Positions 7,701 through 16,477 of a DNA stretch of 64,000 nucleotides are shown here, one piece after another. The position numbers were made by a program, and so were the translations under genes. The stretch spans positions 620,001 through 684,000 of the forward strand of contig JACYUQ010000001.1 in the NCBI GenBank assembly GCA_014841835.1, given 5' to 3'. The notes beneath the pieces are model-generated. The model saw only the letters and a list, made by a program, of their open reading frames with translations, was not told where the DNA came from and ran no database searches. Within the stretch, counting starts at the first letter, position 1. The number at the start of each line of letters is the position of its first letter. Source of the stretch: Oxalobacteraceae sp. CFBP 13730. GTDB lineage: Bacteria; Pseudomonadota; Gammaproteobacteria; Burkholderiales; Burkholderiaceae_D.

Positions 7701-9533
7701 CTACACCAGCGCCAGGCTGCCACTGCGCGGTTCACAGCGCAGCAATTCCTTGCTGCTCTGGCCAGAGAGCAGCACGAGCCGCGTGAAACTGTTCAGGTGA
7801 ACATACAGCCCCAGAAAGCGGCTGACCACCTGCGCGAAGACGAACAGGCTGCTGCCGGCAAACGCCTCTTCATCCAGCGTCAGCCGCACCTCGGTGCCGT
7901 GCACGAGCGTGGCGCCGTGCCGGTTGCGCAGCCAGGCCGTGGCCGGCAAGCTGGTCAACGCAAGCAAGCCGGCGATCTGACGCTGCGAACTGCCCGAGCG
8001 CGCCAGGTCGTACAGTGCCAGCGTGTCGCGGAACGTGTCCAGCTCGGCCAGCGAGCGGTGATTCAGCGCCAGCTGGGCCACGAGGCGCCAGCCCGTGCCA
8101 TCGCGGTTGCCGAACTGCAGCGGTGCCGACGGCTTGCGCAACAGGCGGATGGGCACGCCGCCCGTCGCCGTTTCGCTGGCCAGATCGCCGCCCGGCGCGC
8201 CGATACCCACGGCGCAGGCCGCCGGGCCATTGCTGCAGGTCAGGTCGAGCGAGGCAATACTTGTGTCGGACCCGGCCAGCGCCCGGTCGTCGTCGGTGAA
8301 GCCGATCTTCATGCGGTGCCGGCGATCGCCGCCATCGTCGCTACCGGCAAACCAGTAGCGCTGGCTGTCGCTGCCTTCGCCATGGCGCAGGCCGTAACAG
8401 GGACGACAGGCAACAATGCTCGTCTTGCCGTCGCGCGTCGTCAGCATCTGCACCGCGTCGATGCTGACAACCTCGACATGGTCTTCGTGCCGGCTCGGCA
8501 ACACGTCGTACATCGCCGAACGGTGGGTGATGCGCACCGGCACGGCGGCTTGCCGGAACAGATTGACGACCGGCGCACAGCCTGCGATCAAGTGCTCGTT
8601 CGACAGTGCGCGCAGGACGCGGGCCAGGCCTGAATCGACGTGCACGCCGGCCAGCAGCATGTGCAGCGTGAAGCGGCGCGCGCCGGCGGGAAACATCGGC
8701 GCCAGCGCGGCCAGATCGACATCCAGGAAGTGGAACTTGTCGGGAAAAGCAAAGTATTCGGTCAGCAAACGGTAGGCGGGATGGGCATGCGCCGGTTCCG
8801 GCACCAGGGCTTCGTCAGTCTCGAGGCCGCCGAGCGACAAGGCGGGGCGGTCCAGGCGGCGCCAGCGGTCCTGCCCTTCCGTCTCGACCCAGGTCTCGAG
8901 CGTGTGCATGCACAGGCTGTCGATGAGGGCGGCTGTCAGCAGCGCATCGCCAGCGACGTGCAGCCGCAGGCGCGTCAGGCCCAGACCGGGCAAGCGCCGG
9001 CACGGCATCGCGCTATCGAACGTGATGCTGATGCGCGCGCCGGCGCCGGCCGGCAGCCGGATCCGTGGCGGCACATGCGCCACCGGCGAGAACCAGGCGC
9101 GCGCCACCGTCACGGGCGCCAGCGCCAGGCTGGCCGTGGTGCGGAACCGGCATGGCGCGCCGTGCGCCGCCAGCGATGTCATCTCGGTGCCGCGCGGCAC
9201 CACGTGCACATGGCCGAGCGCAGCCGGGTGCGCGTGGGGGTCACGGTCATCCACATGTACGATCGAACAGCTCGGGATGCCGTGCAGGAAGTGCGGATAC
9301 AGACTGGCCAGCAGCGCGCCGGTCAGCTCCGGATAATCGTCGTCGAGCTTTTTCGCGGTGCGCGCATTGAGCAGCGCAGATGCCTGGATCAGGCGCCGGA
9401 TGTGCGGATCCTCGCTGCCTTCCGGCCCCAGGCCAAGCTCGGCGGCCAGGCGCGGATACTGGTGGGCGAACTCGCGGCCGACCGTGTTCAGGTACACCAG
9501 CTCACGTTCGTAATACGGCAGCAGCTCTTTCAT
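7701..9533 (-). CDS. tssF: Type VI secretion baseplate protein TssF
   Basis: 610-residue TssF (VasA/ImpG), the major wedge protein of the T6SS baseplate, which binds TssG. The N-terminus MKELLPYYERELVYLNTVGR and the segment KLDDDYPELTGALLASLYPH are characteristic. Full family length and no internal stops suggest it is still maintained. It lies immediately upstream of tssG in the usual order. Upstream, only about 20 codons of another reading frame remain before the divergent MATE gene, so tssE appears lost. Confidence 0.88.
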   Translation of the reverse strand: MKELLPYYERELVYLNTVGREFAHQYPRLAAELGLGPEGSEDPHIRRLIQASALLNARTAKKLDDDYPELTGALLASLYPHFLHGIPSCSIVHVDDRDPHAHPAALGHVHVVPRGTEMTSLAAHGAPCRFRTTASLALAPVTVARAWFSPVAHVPPRIRLPAGAGARISITFDSAMPCRRLPGLGLTRLRLHVAGDALLTAALIDSLCMHTLETWVETEGQDRWRRLDRPALSLGGLETDEALVPEPAHAHPAYRLLTEYFAFPDKFHFLDVDLAALAPMFPAGARRFTLHMLLAGVHVDSGLARVLRALSNEHLIAGCAPVVNLFRQAAVPVRITHRSAMYDVLPSRHEDHVEVVSIDAVQMLTTRDGKTSIVACRPCYGLRHGEGSDSQRYWFAGSDDGGDRRHRMKIGFTDDDRALAGSDTSIASLDLTCSNGPAACAVGIGAPGGDLASETATGGVPIRLLRKPSAPLQFGNRDGTGWRLVAQLALNHRSLAELDTFRDTLALYDLARSGSSQRQIAGLLALTSLPATAWLRNRHGATLVHGTEVRLTLDEEAFAGSSLFVFAQVVSRFLGLYVHLNSFTRLVLLSGQSSKELLRCEPRSGSLALV

Positions 9534-9543
9534 CGCGCTCTCC

Positions 9544-9603
9544 TCAGACTGACACGCTACGGTCGATCAGATCGCGCACCGGGTCGTTGCGCAGGCGCAG
9601 TAA
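9544..9603 (-). pseudogene. Possible 3' remnant of a gene upstream of tssF (tssE by position)
   Basis: On the minus strand, a short in-frame stretch ending in TGA 10 bases before tssF encodes about 19 residues (LRLRNDPVRDLIDRSVSV at its end). It is preceded by an in-frame TAG, so no gene of normal size is present. In T6SS clusters tssE normally occupies this place. The similarity is too short to prove identity. Confidence 0.3.
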
Positions 9604-9681
9604 CTACGCACCGATTAACGACAGGCGGTAGTGCGTGGACAGTGCCGCGTTCCCCGGTCTTGACAATAAGTCAGTAAAATC

Positions 9682-11109
9682 ATGGGTTCCCCAAGCCGAG
9701 CCCGCATCATGACCACCTCCGCCACACCGATCCGTACCGAAATTCTTACCCTGTGGCGCCTGTCGTGGCCGGTGCTGGTGGGCCAGTTGGCCACCGTCGG
9801 CATGGGCGTGGTCGATGTCGCCATGACCGGGCACGTCAGCGCCGAAGAGCTGGCGGCGGTATCGCTCGGCACGGCCGTGTGGTCGATCGTGCTGGTGACC
9901 GTGATGGGCACGATGATGGCGATTAATACCGTCGTCGCGCACGAAATGGGCGCCGCGCGGCACGACCAGGTGCCCCATTCGGTACGCCAGGCCATGTGGA
10001 AAGGCCTGTTGGTCGGCACCATCGCAATGCTGTTTGCCAACCTGTGCACGCTGCTGTTCGACCATGTCGGGCTCGATGCGCACGTGGCTGAACGCGCGTC
10101 GCTGGTCGTGCACGTGATCAGCGTCGGCTTGCCCGCGTTTGGCGTCTACCGCGCGCTGTACGGGTACACGACCAGCATCAACCAGACCAAGCCGATCATG
10201 TGGATCGCGATCGCGGGCCTGCTATACAACACCCTGGTGAGCTGGCTGCTCGTGTTTGGCGAACTGGGCTTTCCGCGCCTGGGCGCGGTCGGCTGCGCGA
10301 TTGCCACCGCCAGCGGCATGTGGCTGATGCTGGGCGTGATGCTGTGGTGGGTGCGACGCTCGCCCGCCTACCGCATGACCTACCCGTTCGACCGCTTCCA
10401 GGGCCCGGATGCAAAGGCCATCAGCAGCATGCTGCGCCTGGGCCTGCCGATCGGGGTGACGTATTTTGCCGAGGTCAGCGCCTTTGGCCTGATCAGCCTG
10501 TTGGTCGCGCGCTATGGCGTCGTACAAGTCTCTGCGCACCAGATCGCGCTCAATTTTGCGTCGCTCGTGTTCATGCTGCCGCTTAGTTTTGCGATCGGCA
10601 TGCTCACCCGCGTCGGCCAGGCGATGGGCGAAGGCGACCCGGTGCGGGCCCGCTTCGTCGGCTGGGTCGGCGTGGGCGTGTCGCTGACGTTCGGCGCGCT
10701 GGCGGCGCTGTTCATCGCCATCTTCCGCTGGGAGATCGCGGCAGCTTATACGTCCGATCCGGCCGTGCAGCAGGTGACCGCGCATTTGCTGCTGTTCGCG
10801 GCGCTGTTCCAGTTGTCGGATGCGACCCAGGTGGCCACCGCATCGGCCATCCGCGGCTACCAGGTGACGCGCCCGCCGATGGTGATCCAGCTGGTCTCGT
10901 TCTGGGGCCTGTCGCTGCCACTTGGTTGCGTGCTGGGTCTGGCGCCGCAATGGTTCCCGTGGACGCCCGCCGCGCCGATGGAAGCCACCGGCTTCTGGAT
11001 CGGCCTCGTGTTTGCGCTGACGGTCGCGGCGATGCTGCTGACCTGGCAATTCGAGAAGCTGGCGCGCCAACGTATCCGTGAGGGTGTGGCGAAAGCGTTG
11101 GTGTCCTAG
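9682..11109 (+). CDS. MATE family multidrug efflux transporter (NorM/DinF-like)
   Basis: Twelve-helix inner-membrane antiporter of the MATE family, 475 residues, predicted to export organic cations or metabolites with Na+ or H+. The N-terminal WRLSWPVLVGQLATVGMGVVD and the segment GHVSAEELAAVSLG are typical. Two duplicated six-helix halves are visible. A second in-frame ATG at 9709 would trim nine residues, and neither start has a clear ribosome site. The gene is divergent from the tss pair. Confidence 0.85.
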   Translation: MGSPSRARIMTTSATPIRTEILTLWRLSWPVLVGQLATVGMGVVDVAMTGHVSAEELAAVSLGTAVWSIVLVTVMGTMMAINTVVAHEMGAARHDQVPHSVRQAMWKGLLVGTIAMLFANLCTLLFDHVGLDAHVAERASLVVHVISVGLPAFGVYRALYGYTTSINQTKPIMWIAIAGLLYNTLVSWLLVFGELGFPRLGAVGCAIATASGMWLMLGVMLWWVRRSPAYRMTYPFDRFQGPDAKAISSMLRLGLPIGVTYFAEVSAFGLISLLVARYGVVQVSAHQIALNFASLVFMLPLSFAIGMLTRVGQAMGEGDPVRARFVGWVGVGVSLTFGALAALFIAIFRWEIAAAYTSDPAVQQVTAHLLLFAALFQLSDATQVATASAIRGYQVTRPPMVIQLVSFWGLSLPLGCVLGLAPQWFPWTPAAPMEATGFWIGLVFALTVAAMLLTWQFEKLARQRIREGVAKALVS

Positions 11110-11196
11110 TTTTTATGACATGTCATTACAGCGCTGGCTGTCTGACTCTGGTATCGTCTCGCGGTTGCTGTCAATTAAACATCCACCAGAGAAACT

Positions 11197-13416
11197 ATGC
11201 GCCCTCTCCTTGTCCTCCTGGCCGCTCTCACGGCCGTTCCTGCCATGGCTGAACGTCTGACCCTCGACCGTATTTATGGCGATGCCTCGCTGGCCGGCGC
11301 CAGCGTGCGCAACCTGCGCGTCTCGCCCGACGGTGAACGCGTGACCTTCCTGCGCCCGCGCGCCGACGACCAGTACCGTCTCGACCTGTGGGAATACAAC
11401 ACCAAGAGCAAGGCCACACAGCGCCTGGTGGATTCCAAGCAACTGGTGCCGACCGAGACCTTGTCGCTCGAAGAAAAAGCACGCCGCGAGCGTGCCCGCA
11501 CCGCCGGCCTGTCCGGCATCCTGAATTATTTCTGGTCGCCGGACGGCAAGCAGTTGCTGGTGCCGGTCGGTGGTGACCTGTACCTCGTCGATGCCGCCAA
11601 GCCAGAGAACGCACGCAAGGTCGCCTCGGGCAGCGTGACCGATCCGAAAATCTCGCCGCGCGGCCGCTATGTCTCGTTCGTGCGCAACCAGAACCTGGTC
11701 GTGATCGACCTGAAAAGCGGCGCCGAGCGCCAGCTGACCACGGATGGCAAGGGCACCGTGCACAACGGCGCGGCCGAGTTCATCGCGCAGGAAGAAATGA
11801 GCCAGACCACCGGCTACTACTGGGCGCCGGACGATTCGGCCATTGCCTATCGCCGCTACGATGAAGCGCCGGTGCCGGTGGTGCGCCGCTTCGAGATCTT
11901 TGCCGATCGCACCGAGGTGATCGACCAGCACTACCCGGCTGCGGGCGATCCGAATGTGCTGATCGACCTGATGCTGGTCGATCCGGCCACGGGCGTGCAG
12001 CGCAAGATCGACCTGGGCGCGGACAAGGACATCTATCTGGTGCGCGCCGATTTCAGCGCCGATGCGAAAACGCTCGTGTACCAGCGCCAGACGCGCGACC
12101 AGAAGCGCCTGGACCTGGTGGCCGTCGACGTCGGTTCGCTGGCGCAGCGCCCGCTGTTCTCGGAAAACTCCAAGACCTGGGTCAGCATCCACAACGACCT
12201 GCGCTTCCTGAAAAACCGCAAGGCTTTCATCTGGGCCTCGGAGCGCAGCGGCTACAACCACCTGTATCTGTACGATCTGGACGGCAAGCTGCTGCACCCG
12301 ATTTCGCGCGGCGCATGGGGTGTGGACGATGTGCTGGCGGTCGATGAAGGCGCCGGCAAGGTGTATGTGTCGTCAAACCGCGACGCCGTGATCGACAAGC
12401 AGACCTACGCGCTGGCACTGGACGGCAGCAGCGCCGACAAGCCGGCCCGCATCACGCAGGGCGACGGCTGGCACGACGCGGCCTTTGCTGGGAATGGCAA
12501 ATTGTTCGTCGACACCTATTCGAACCCGCGCACGCCGCCGCAAGTGTCGATCCGCCGCGCCGATGGCGCGATGGTCGAGTGGATCGAAAAGAACGAGCTC
12601 AATGCCAATCACCCGTACACGCGCCATCTGGCCGATCACCTGGCCACCGAATACGGCACGATGAAGGCCAACGATGGCCAGACGCTGCACTACTCGATCA
12701 TCAAGCCGGCCAATTTCGATGCGACCAAACGCTATCCGGTGTTCCTGTTCACCTATGGCGGCCCGCACTCGCAGCGCGTGACCCGCGCCTGGGGCAATTA
12801 CTTTGACCAGTACATGGCGCAGCAGGGCTTTGTGGTATTCCGCCTCGATAACCGTGGCTCGGGCCGCCGCGAGCGCGCCTTCACCGACGTGCTGTACAAC
12901 AATCTGGGCAAGCACGAAGTCGAAGACCAGGTGACCGGCATCGACTGGCTGGCCAAGCAGAGCTTTGTCGATCCGAAGCGCATCGGCGTGTTCGGCTGGA
13001 GCTATGGCGGTTTCATGACACTGCGCCTGCTGTCGGCCGCATCGGACAAGATCGCGATGGGCGTGTCGGTGGCGCCGGTAACCGACTGGTCGCTGTACGA
13101 CACCCATTACACCGAACAGTTCGTTGGCGCGACGCCGAAGGGCGATCCGGAAGCGTACAAGCGCAGCGGTGTATTTGCCCACCTTGATGGCATGAAGTCG
13201 CCATTGCTGTTGGTGCACGGCATGGCCGATGACAATGTGCTGTTCTCGAACACGACGCTGCTGATCGACGAGCTGGTCAAGCGCAACGTGCAGTTCGACC
13301 TGATGACGTATCCGGGCGCCAAGCACGGCATCTCGGGCCGCACCAGCCAGCGCCACGTGTATGGCCTGATTGAAGCGTACTTCAAACGCCATCTGGCCGA
13401 GAAGCCGGCAAACTAA
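11197..13416 (+). CDS. Secreted S9 family peptidase (dipeptidyl-peptidase IV-like)
   Basis: 739-residue serine peptidase of the prolyl oligopeptidase family. A signal peptide (about residues 1-18, ending AMA) sends it to the periplasm or outside. An eight-bladed DPPIV_N beta-propeller (about 60-470) precedes the alpha/beta hydrolase domain. The catalytic triad is visible: Ser in GWSYGG, Asp in HGMADDNVLF and His in GAKHGISG. The EE motif (FIAQEEMSQTTGYYW), which binds the substrate N-terminus in DPPIV, supports dipeptidyl-peptidase activity on X-Pro peptides. The gene is monocistronic with a strong terminator. Confidence 0.92.
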   Translation: MRPLLVLLAALTAVPAMAERLTLDRIYGDASLAGASVRNLRVSPDGERVTFLRPRADDQYRLDLWEYNTKSKATQRLVDSKQLVPTETLSLEEKARRERARTAGLSGILNYFWSPDGKQLLVPVGGDLYLVDAAKPENARKVASGSVTDPKISPRGRYVSFVRNQNLVVIDLKSGAERQLTTDGKGTVHNGAAEFIAQEEMSQTTGYYWAPDDSAIAYRRYDEAPVPVVRRFEIFADRTEVIDQHYPAAGDPNVLIDLMLVDPATGVQRKIDLGADKDIYLVRADFSADAKTLVYQRQTRDQKRLDLVAVDVGSLAQRPLFSENSKTWVSIHNDLRFLKNRKAFIWASERSGYNHLYLYDLDGKLLHPISRGAWGVDDVLAVDEGAGKVYVSSNRDAVIDKQTYALALDGSSADKPARITQGDGWHDAAFAGNGKLFVDTYSNPRTPPQVSIRRADGAMVEWIEKNELNANHPYTRHLADHLATEYGTMKANDGQTLHYSIIKPANFDATKRYPVFLFTYGGPHSQRVTRAWGNYFDQYMAQQGFVVFRLDNRGSGRRERAFTDVLYNNLGKHEVEDQVTGIDWLAKQSFVDPKRIGVFGWSYGGFMTLRLLSAASDKIAMGVSVAPVTDWSLYDTHYTEQFVGATPKGDPEAYKRSGVFAHLDGMKSPLLLVHGMADDNVLFSNTTLLIDELVKRNVQFDLMTYPGAKHGISGRTSQRHVYGLIEAYFKRHLAEKPAN

Positions 13417-13434
13417 GCCCGCTGCGCCAGACGT

Positions 13435-13467
13435 AAAAAAGCCGCATCGGAAACGATGCGGCTTTTT
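13435..13467. terminator. Bidirectional terminator between S9 peptidase and csbD
   Basis: AAAAAGCCGCATCG and CGATGCGGCTTTTT form a 14-bp stem around a GAAA tetraloop. It has T runs in both directions and so serves both convergent genes. Confidence 0.92.
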
Positions 13468-13515
13468 CTTCGTCCATTCACCAGCCGCAATCTGCAACTG
13501 GTGAGGGAATCCGTA

Positions 13516-13728
13516 TTATGGACGTGGACGGTTTGCGCGATCAGCTGCGTCGTCAGCTGCATCTTCGGCTGCTTCGCGCACGTCGCCAGCTGCGTGCTGG
13601 ACTTTGCCTTCAACCTGGTTTGCCAGACCTTTGGCCTGCTGTTCCTTGCTGTCCACCAGCTTGCCGGCGCCTTCTTGGATTTTGCCGCCAACTTCTTTCA
13701 GTTTGCCTTCGACTTGGTCTTTGTTCAT
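13516..13728 (-). CDS. CsbD family stress protein (copy 1)
   Basis: 70-residue hydrophilic protein of the CsbD family, small general-stress proteins of unknown biochemical function. The sequence begins MNKDQVEGKLKEVGGKIQEG and repeats the family pattern (KGLANQVEGKVQHAAGD). A C-terminal acidic tail ends RANRPRP. AAAGGAGATCACC before the ATG is a strong ribosome site. A paralogue lies at 15089-15265, on the other side of the AI-2E-type permease. Confidence 0.9.
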   Translation of the reverse strand: MNKDQVEGKLKEVGGKIQEGAGKLVDSKEQQAKGLANQVEGKVQHAAGDVREAAEDAADDAADRANRPRP

Positions 13729-13905
13729 GGTGATCTCCTTTGGTTGGCATGGCCGGTTGGCGATGCGATGAGTACAGATTAACGGAATGTTTCCAGCTCT
13801 TCTGTTAGCGCACGCACATAACCGGCATGTCGAATTGCGCGCCGTCTTGCCATTGGGAATGCTATTGTTTTAACAACACCTTCAACGTACGATCAAGACA
13901 TCACC

Positions 13906-15021
13906 ATGAATCCCCATACGCCGCCTTCCTCTGACGCCCAAGTGTCAGAGACACCCCTCACCCAGCGCAAACTTGCGCGCCGCGTCACGCTCGTCAATGG
14001 TATCGGCGTCCTGTTCATCCTGGGCCTGGCTGCCGTCGTGCTTGCCGCCGACGCCCTGCTGCTGATCTTTGCCTGCATCCTGTTTTCGATCCTGCTCTAT
14101 AAACTGAGCGCGCTGCTGCATCAGCGCACCGGCATCAAGCGCAATAGTGCGCTTGTCATCGTCGTGCTGCTGCTCACCGCCATCTTCGGCCTGGGCGGGT
14201 GGGCGATGGCGCCGCAGATTTCCGAACAGTCGGGTCAGCTGGCCAAGGAGATCCCTGCCGCAGTCGAGCGCCTGCAAGCCGAAGTTGCGCAACATCCTCT
14301 GCTCAAGCGCGTGGTAGCCGAGCTGCCACCACCGGAAGACATCGTCAAGCAGATGGGGTCGCTGGTGCCGAATGCCGGCCTGTTCTTCAGTGGCATCATT
14401 GGCGCGCTGGGCAATATCGTCATCATCATTTTCGTGGGCATTTATTTTGCTGCGTCGCCGGGCGTGTATACCGGTGGCTTCATCCGCCTCGCGCCGCAAC
14501 AGAAACGTGGCCGCGCACGGGAGGTCATGCAGGAGATGGGCGACAACCTGTCGAGCTGGCTGCTGGGCAAGGCCGTGTCGATGCTGATCGTCGGTGTCAC
14601 GACGGCGATTGGCCTCAGCCTGCTCGGCGTGCCGCTGGCGCTGATCCTGGGCGTGATTGCGGGTCTGCTCGACTTCATTCCGTACCTGGGCCCGATCATG
14701 GCGGGCATTCCGGCGGTCTTGCTGGCGCTGTCGATCAGCCCTGACCTGGCGCTGTATGCGTTGCTGCTGTTTGCAGCGATCAATATGCTCGAAGGTTATG
14801 TGTTGCAGCCGATGATCGAGGCCAAAGCCATCGAATTGCCGCCGGCCCTCGTGATTGTGATGCAACTGATCTTCGGCACGCTGTTCGGCTTTGCCGGCGT
14901 GGCGCTGGCCACGCCGCTGGCGGCCGTGCTGTCGGTGCTGGTCAAGATGCTGTATATCGAAGACATACTAGGAGATAGACCCGGCGACAGACCCGGGGAC
15001 AGATCCGCACAAGGGTCCTGA
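13906..15021 (+). CDS. AI-2E family transporter (PerM-like permease)
   Basis: 371-residue inner-membrane protein of the AI-2E/UPF0118 family, which includes putative autoinducer exporters and Na+/H+ antiporters. About eight helices are visible. The conserved C-terminal region has FIPYLGPIMAGIPA and INMLEGYVLQPMIEAKAIELPP. The last residues are a repeated GDRP unit (GDRPGDRPGDRSAQGS) encoded by an in-frame 12-base DNA repeat, unlike the rest of the protein. It stands between two csbD genes. Its substrate is unknown. Confidence 0.85.
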   Translation: MNPHTPPSSDAQVSETPLTQRKLARRVTLVNGIGVLFILGLAAVVLAADALLLIFACILFSILLYKLSALLHQRTGIKRNSALVIVVLLLTAIFGLGGWAMAPQISEQSGQLAKEIPAAVERLQAEVAQHPLLKRVVAELPPPEDIVKQMGSLVPNAGLFFSGIIGALGNIVIIIFVGIYFAASPGVYTGGFIRLAPQQKRGRAREVMQEMGDNLSSWLLGKAVSMLIVGVTTAIGLSLLGVPLALILGVIAGLLDFIPYLGPIMAGIPAVLLALSISPDLALYALLLFAAINMLEGYVLQPMIEAKAIELPPALVIVMQLIFGTLFGFAGVALATPLAAVLSVLVKMLYIEDILGDRPGDRPGDRSAQGS

Positions 15022-15028
15022 CAACAAC

Positions 15029-15053
15029 AAAGCCGCGCAATGCGCGGCTTTTT
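15029..15053. terminator. Intrinsic terminator after AI-2E permease
   Basis: AAAGCCGCGCA and TGCGCGGCTTT form a stem followed by T residues, 8 bases after the permease stop. It also faces the convergent csbD copy 2. Confidence 0.85.
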
Positions 15054-15088
15054 CGATCATGCTGCTGAAGTGAATCAGCAAACGTGCA

Positions 15089-15265
15089 TCAGCGATTGCC
15101 TTTTGCAATTTCTTTGACGTCGCCAACTTTCTTCTGAGCTTTGCCTTCAGCCTGGTTCGACAGGCCTTCGCTCTGCTGCTGGCGGCTGCCGACGGCTTCG
15201 CCGACTTTCTCCTGCACCTTGCCAGCAACTTCCTTGGTCTTGCCCTTGACTTGATCCTTGTTCAT
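15089..15265 (-). CDS. CsbD family stress protein (copy 2)
   Basis: 58-residue CsbD protein starting MNKDQVKGKTKEVAGKVQEK and containing SEGLSNQAEGKAQKKVGDVK. It is a paralogue of the protein at 13516-13728. The start follows AAGGAG with a 7-base spacer. It is shorter than copy 1 because the acidic tail is missing. It lies downstream of a methyltransferase on the same strand and is convergent with the AI-2E permease. Function is unknown beyond stress induction in relatives. Confidence 0.88.
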   Translation of the reverse strand: MNKDQVKGKTKEVAGKVQEKVGEAVGSRQQQSEGLSNQAEGKAQKKVGDVKEIAKGNR

Positions 15266-15337
15266 TGCAATCTCCTTGCCCGTGACGTGGATGAGGCTTC
15301 ACAGTAGGAGCATGTTCGGACCAGTTCTGTACGGCGT

Positions 15338-15961
15338 TTAACAAACAGGCTTGCGCCAGACGCTCGCCAGCCACGGTTGCTGGTCGCGTGGCAAACCGGG
15401 CGGCCGATAATAGTGGTGCAGCGCGACAAAGCCAGCCGCCAGCAAGAAACGCTCCCAACTCTCGTAGTCATGGTAGCTGCCATAGCGGTCACCGTTCCAG
15501 CCTTCCTGATTCTGGCCGCGCGGATTCGACGTGAACAGCACCCCGCCCGGCTTGAGCGTGCCGAACAATTGATCGAGCGTGTGTGGCAAGGCCGCACTGG
15601 GGACATGAAACAGCACCGCGTTGGCAAACACGCCATCGAACAGCGCCGCTGGCAAGTCGAGGTGCAGGAAATCCTGCTGCCACACGTCGCAACCACTGTA
15701 CTGCCGCGCCATCGCGACAAACCGTTCGCTGCCATCCACGCCGATCGCGCGATGGCCCAGACCGCTGAAGGTCTTGAGGTCGCGCCCGGGCCCGCAACCC
15801 AGGTCGAGGATCGTGTGCGGCGCTGGCGTTGCGATCGCGCCCAGCAACGCATCAATGTTTTGACTTACGTCATGGTCGATCGTGCCGTTAAAGAAATCCT
15901 CGGCATGCTCGTTGTAGTGTTGCAGCGTACTGCGGGTGATGTCGTCATGGTTCATGCGCAT
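15338..15961 (-). CDS. Class I SAM-dependent methyltransferase
   Basis: 207-residue soluble methyltransferase. Motif I (ILDLGCGPGRDLKTF) lies about 50 residues in. An acidic motif II (AIGVDGSERFVAMAR) and the motif IV region (FANAVLFHVP) follow. It resembles the Methyltransf_25/UbiE-like group. Two close ATG codons (15961 and 15955) are possible starts and neither has a strong ribosome site. The substrate is unknown. It is followed on the same strand by csbD copy 2. Confidence 0.82.
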   Translation of the reverse strand: MRMNHDDITRSTLQHYNEHAEDFFNGTIDHDVSQNIDALLGAIATPAPHTILDLGCGPGRDLKTFSGLGHRAIGVDGSERFVAMARQYSGCDVWQQDFLHLDLPAALFDGVFANAVLFHVPSAALPHTLDQLFGTLKPGGVLFTSNPRGQNQEGWNGDRYGSYHDYESWERFLLAAGFVALHHYYRPPGLPRDQQPWLASVWRKPVC

Positions 15962-16114
15962 AGTATGCCAGCGGGGCCGCCCGTTGCGGGATGCGCGCCT
16001 GCGCAAAATAATCTGAAAATATTTTATCGATGGCCCTAAAGTTTCCGAGAGCTCAGCCGTAAACGATTCAGACAACCGGGAATCCGGCCTGACAAACCCT
16101 GTTTTGGTGCCCAT

Positions 16115-16396
16115 ATGAACGCAAACGATGTCCTTGCGATATACGAAAACCTCGCTGGCCTGACCGGTCAGATGACGCATGCCGCCAAGGCAGGCGACTG
16201 GCACGAGTATGCACAATTGAATATGGAAGTCCGGGCTCAGGCAGCCCCGGCAGCCGCCGGCTTGCCGGCACTGACCGGCGCCAAGCGCCTGACCAAGGTT
16301 GATCTGTTGAAGCAGTTGATGGCCAACGATCGCGCCATCCGCGACGTGACCGAGCCATGGGACGACCAGGTCGATCGCGCTCTGCAGGCACACTGA
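16115..16396 (+). CDS. fliT: Flagellar protein FliT-like
   Basis: 93-residue helical protein resembling beta-proteobacterial FliT. FliT is the export chaperone for the filament cap FliD and, in enterics, also an anti-FlhDC factor. It has a N-terminal YENLAGLTGQM region, an LTGAKRLTKVDLLKQLMANDRAIR middle and a TEPWDDQV end, as in this family. No fliD or fliS neighbour is present, so it is separated from the main flagellar clusters. An intrinsic terminator follows. Confidence 0.72.
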   Translation: MNANDVLAIYENLAGLTGQMTHAAKAGDWHEYAQLNMEVRAQAAPAAAGLPALTGAKRLTKVDLLKQLMANDRAIRDVTEPWDDQVDRALQAH

Positions 16397-16417
16397 TCTG
16401 CCATCAAATCGTTGACC

Positions 16418-16442
16418 AAAGCACCTGCGGGTGCTTTTTTTA
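16418..16442 (+). terminator. Intrinsic terminator after fliT
   Basis: AAAGCACC and GGGTGCTTT form an 8-bp stem with a 3-base loop followed by seven T residues. Confidence 0.85.
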
Positions 16443-16477
16443 CGCCCTGACACACCACCATGCAGACGCCAGGGCAA

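Noticed and set aside
7053-8633. 526-codon open frame on the plus strand opposite tssF/tssG
   Set aside because: It is rich in Arg, Gln, Ala and His with no domain pattern, as expected from antisense reading of GC-rich coding DNA; the minus strand carries recognisable TssF and TssG.
6732-9533. A complete type VI secretion cluster
   Set aside because: Only tssF and tssG are present; none of the sheath, tube, ATPase or membrane-complex genes could be found on either strand.
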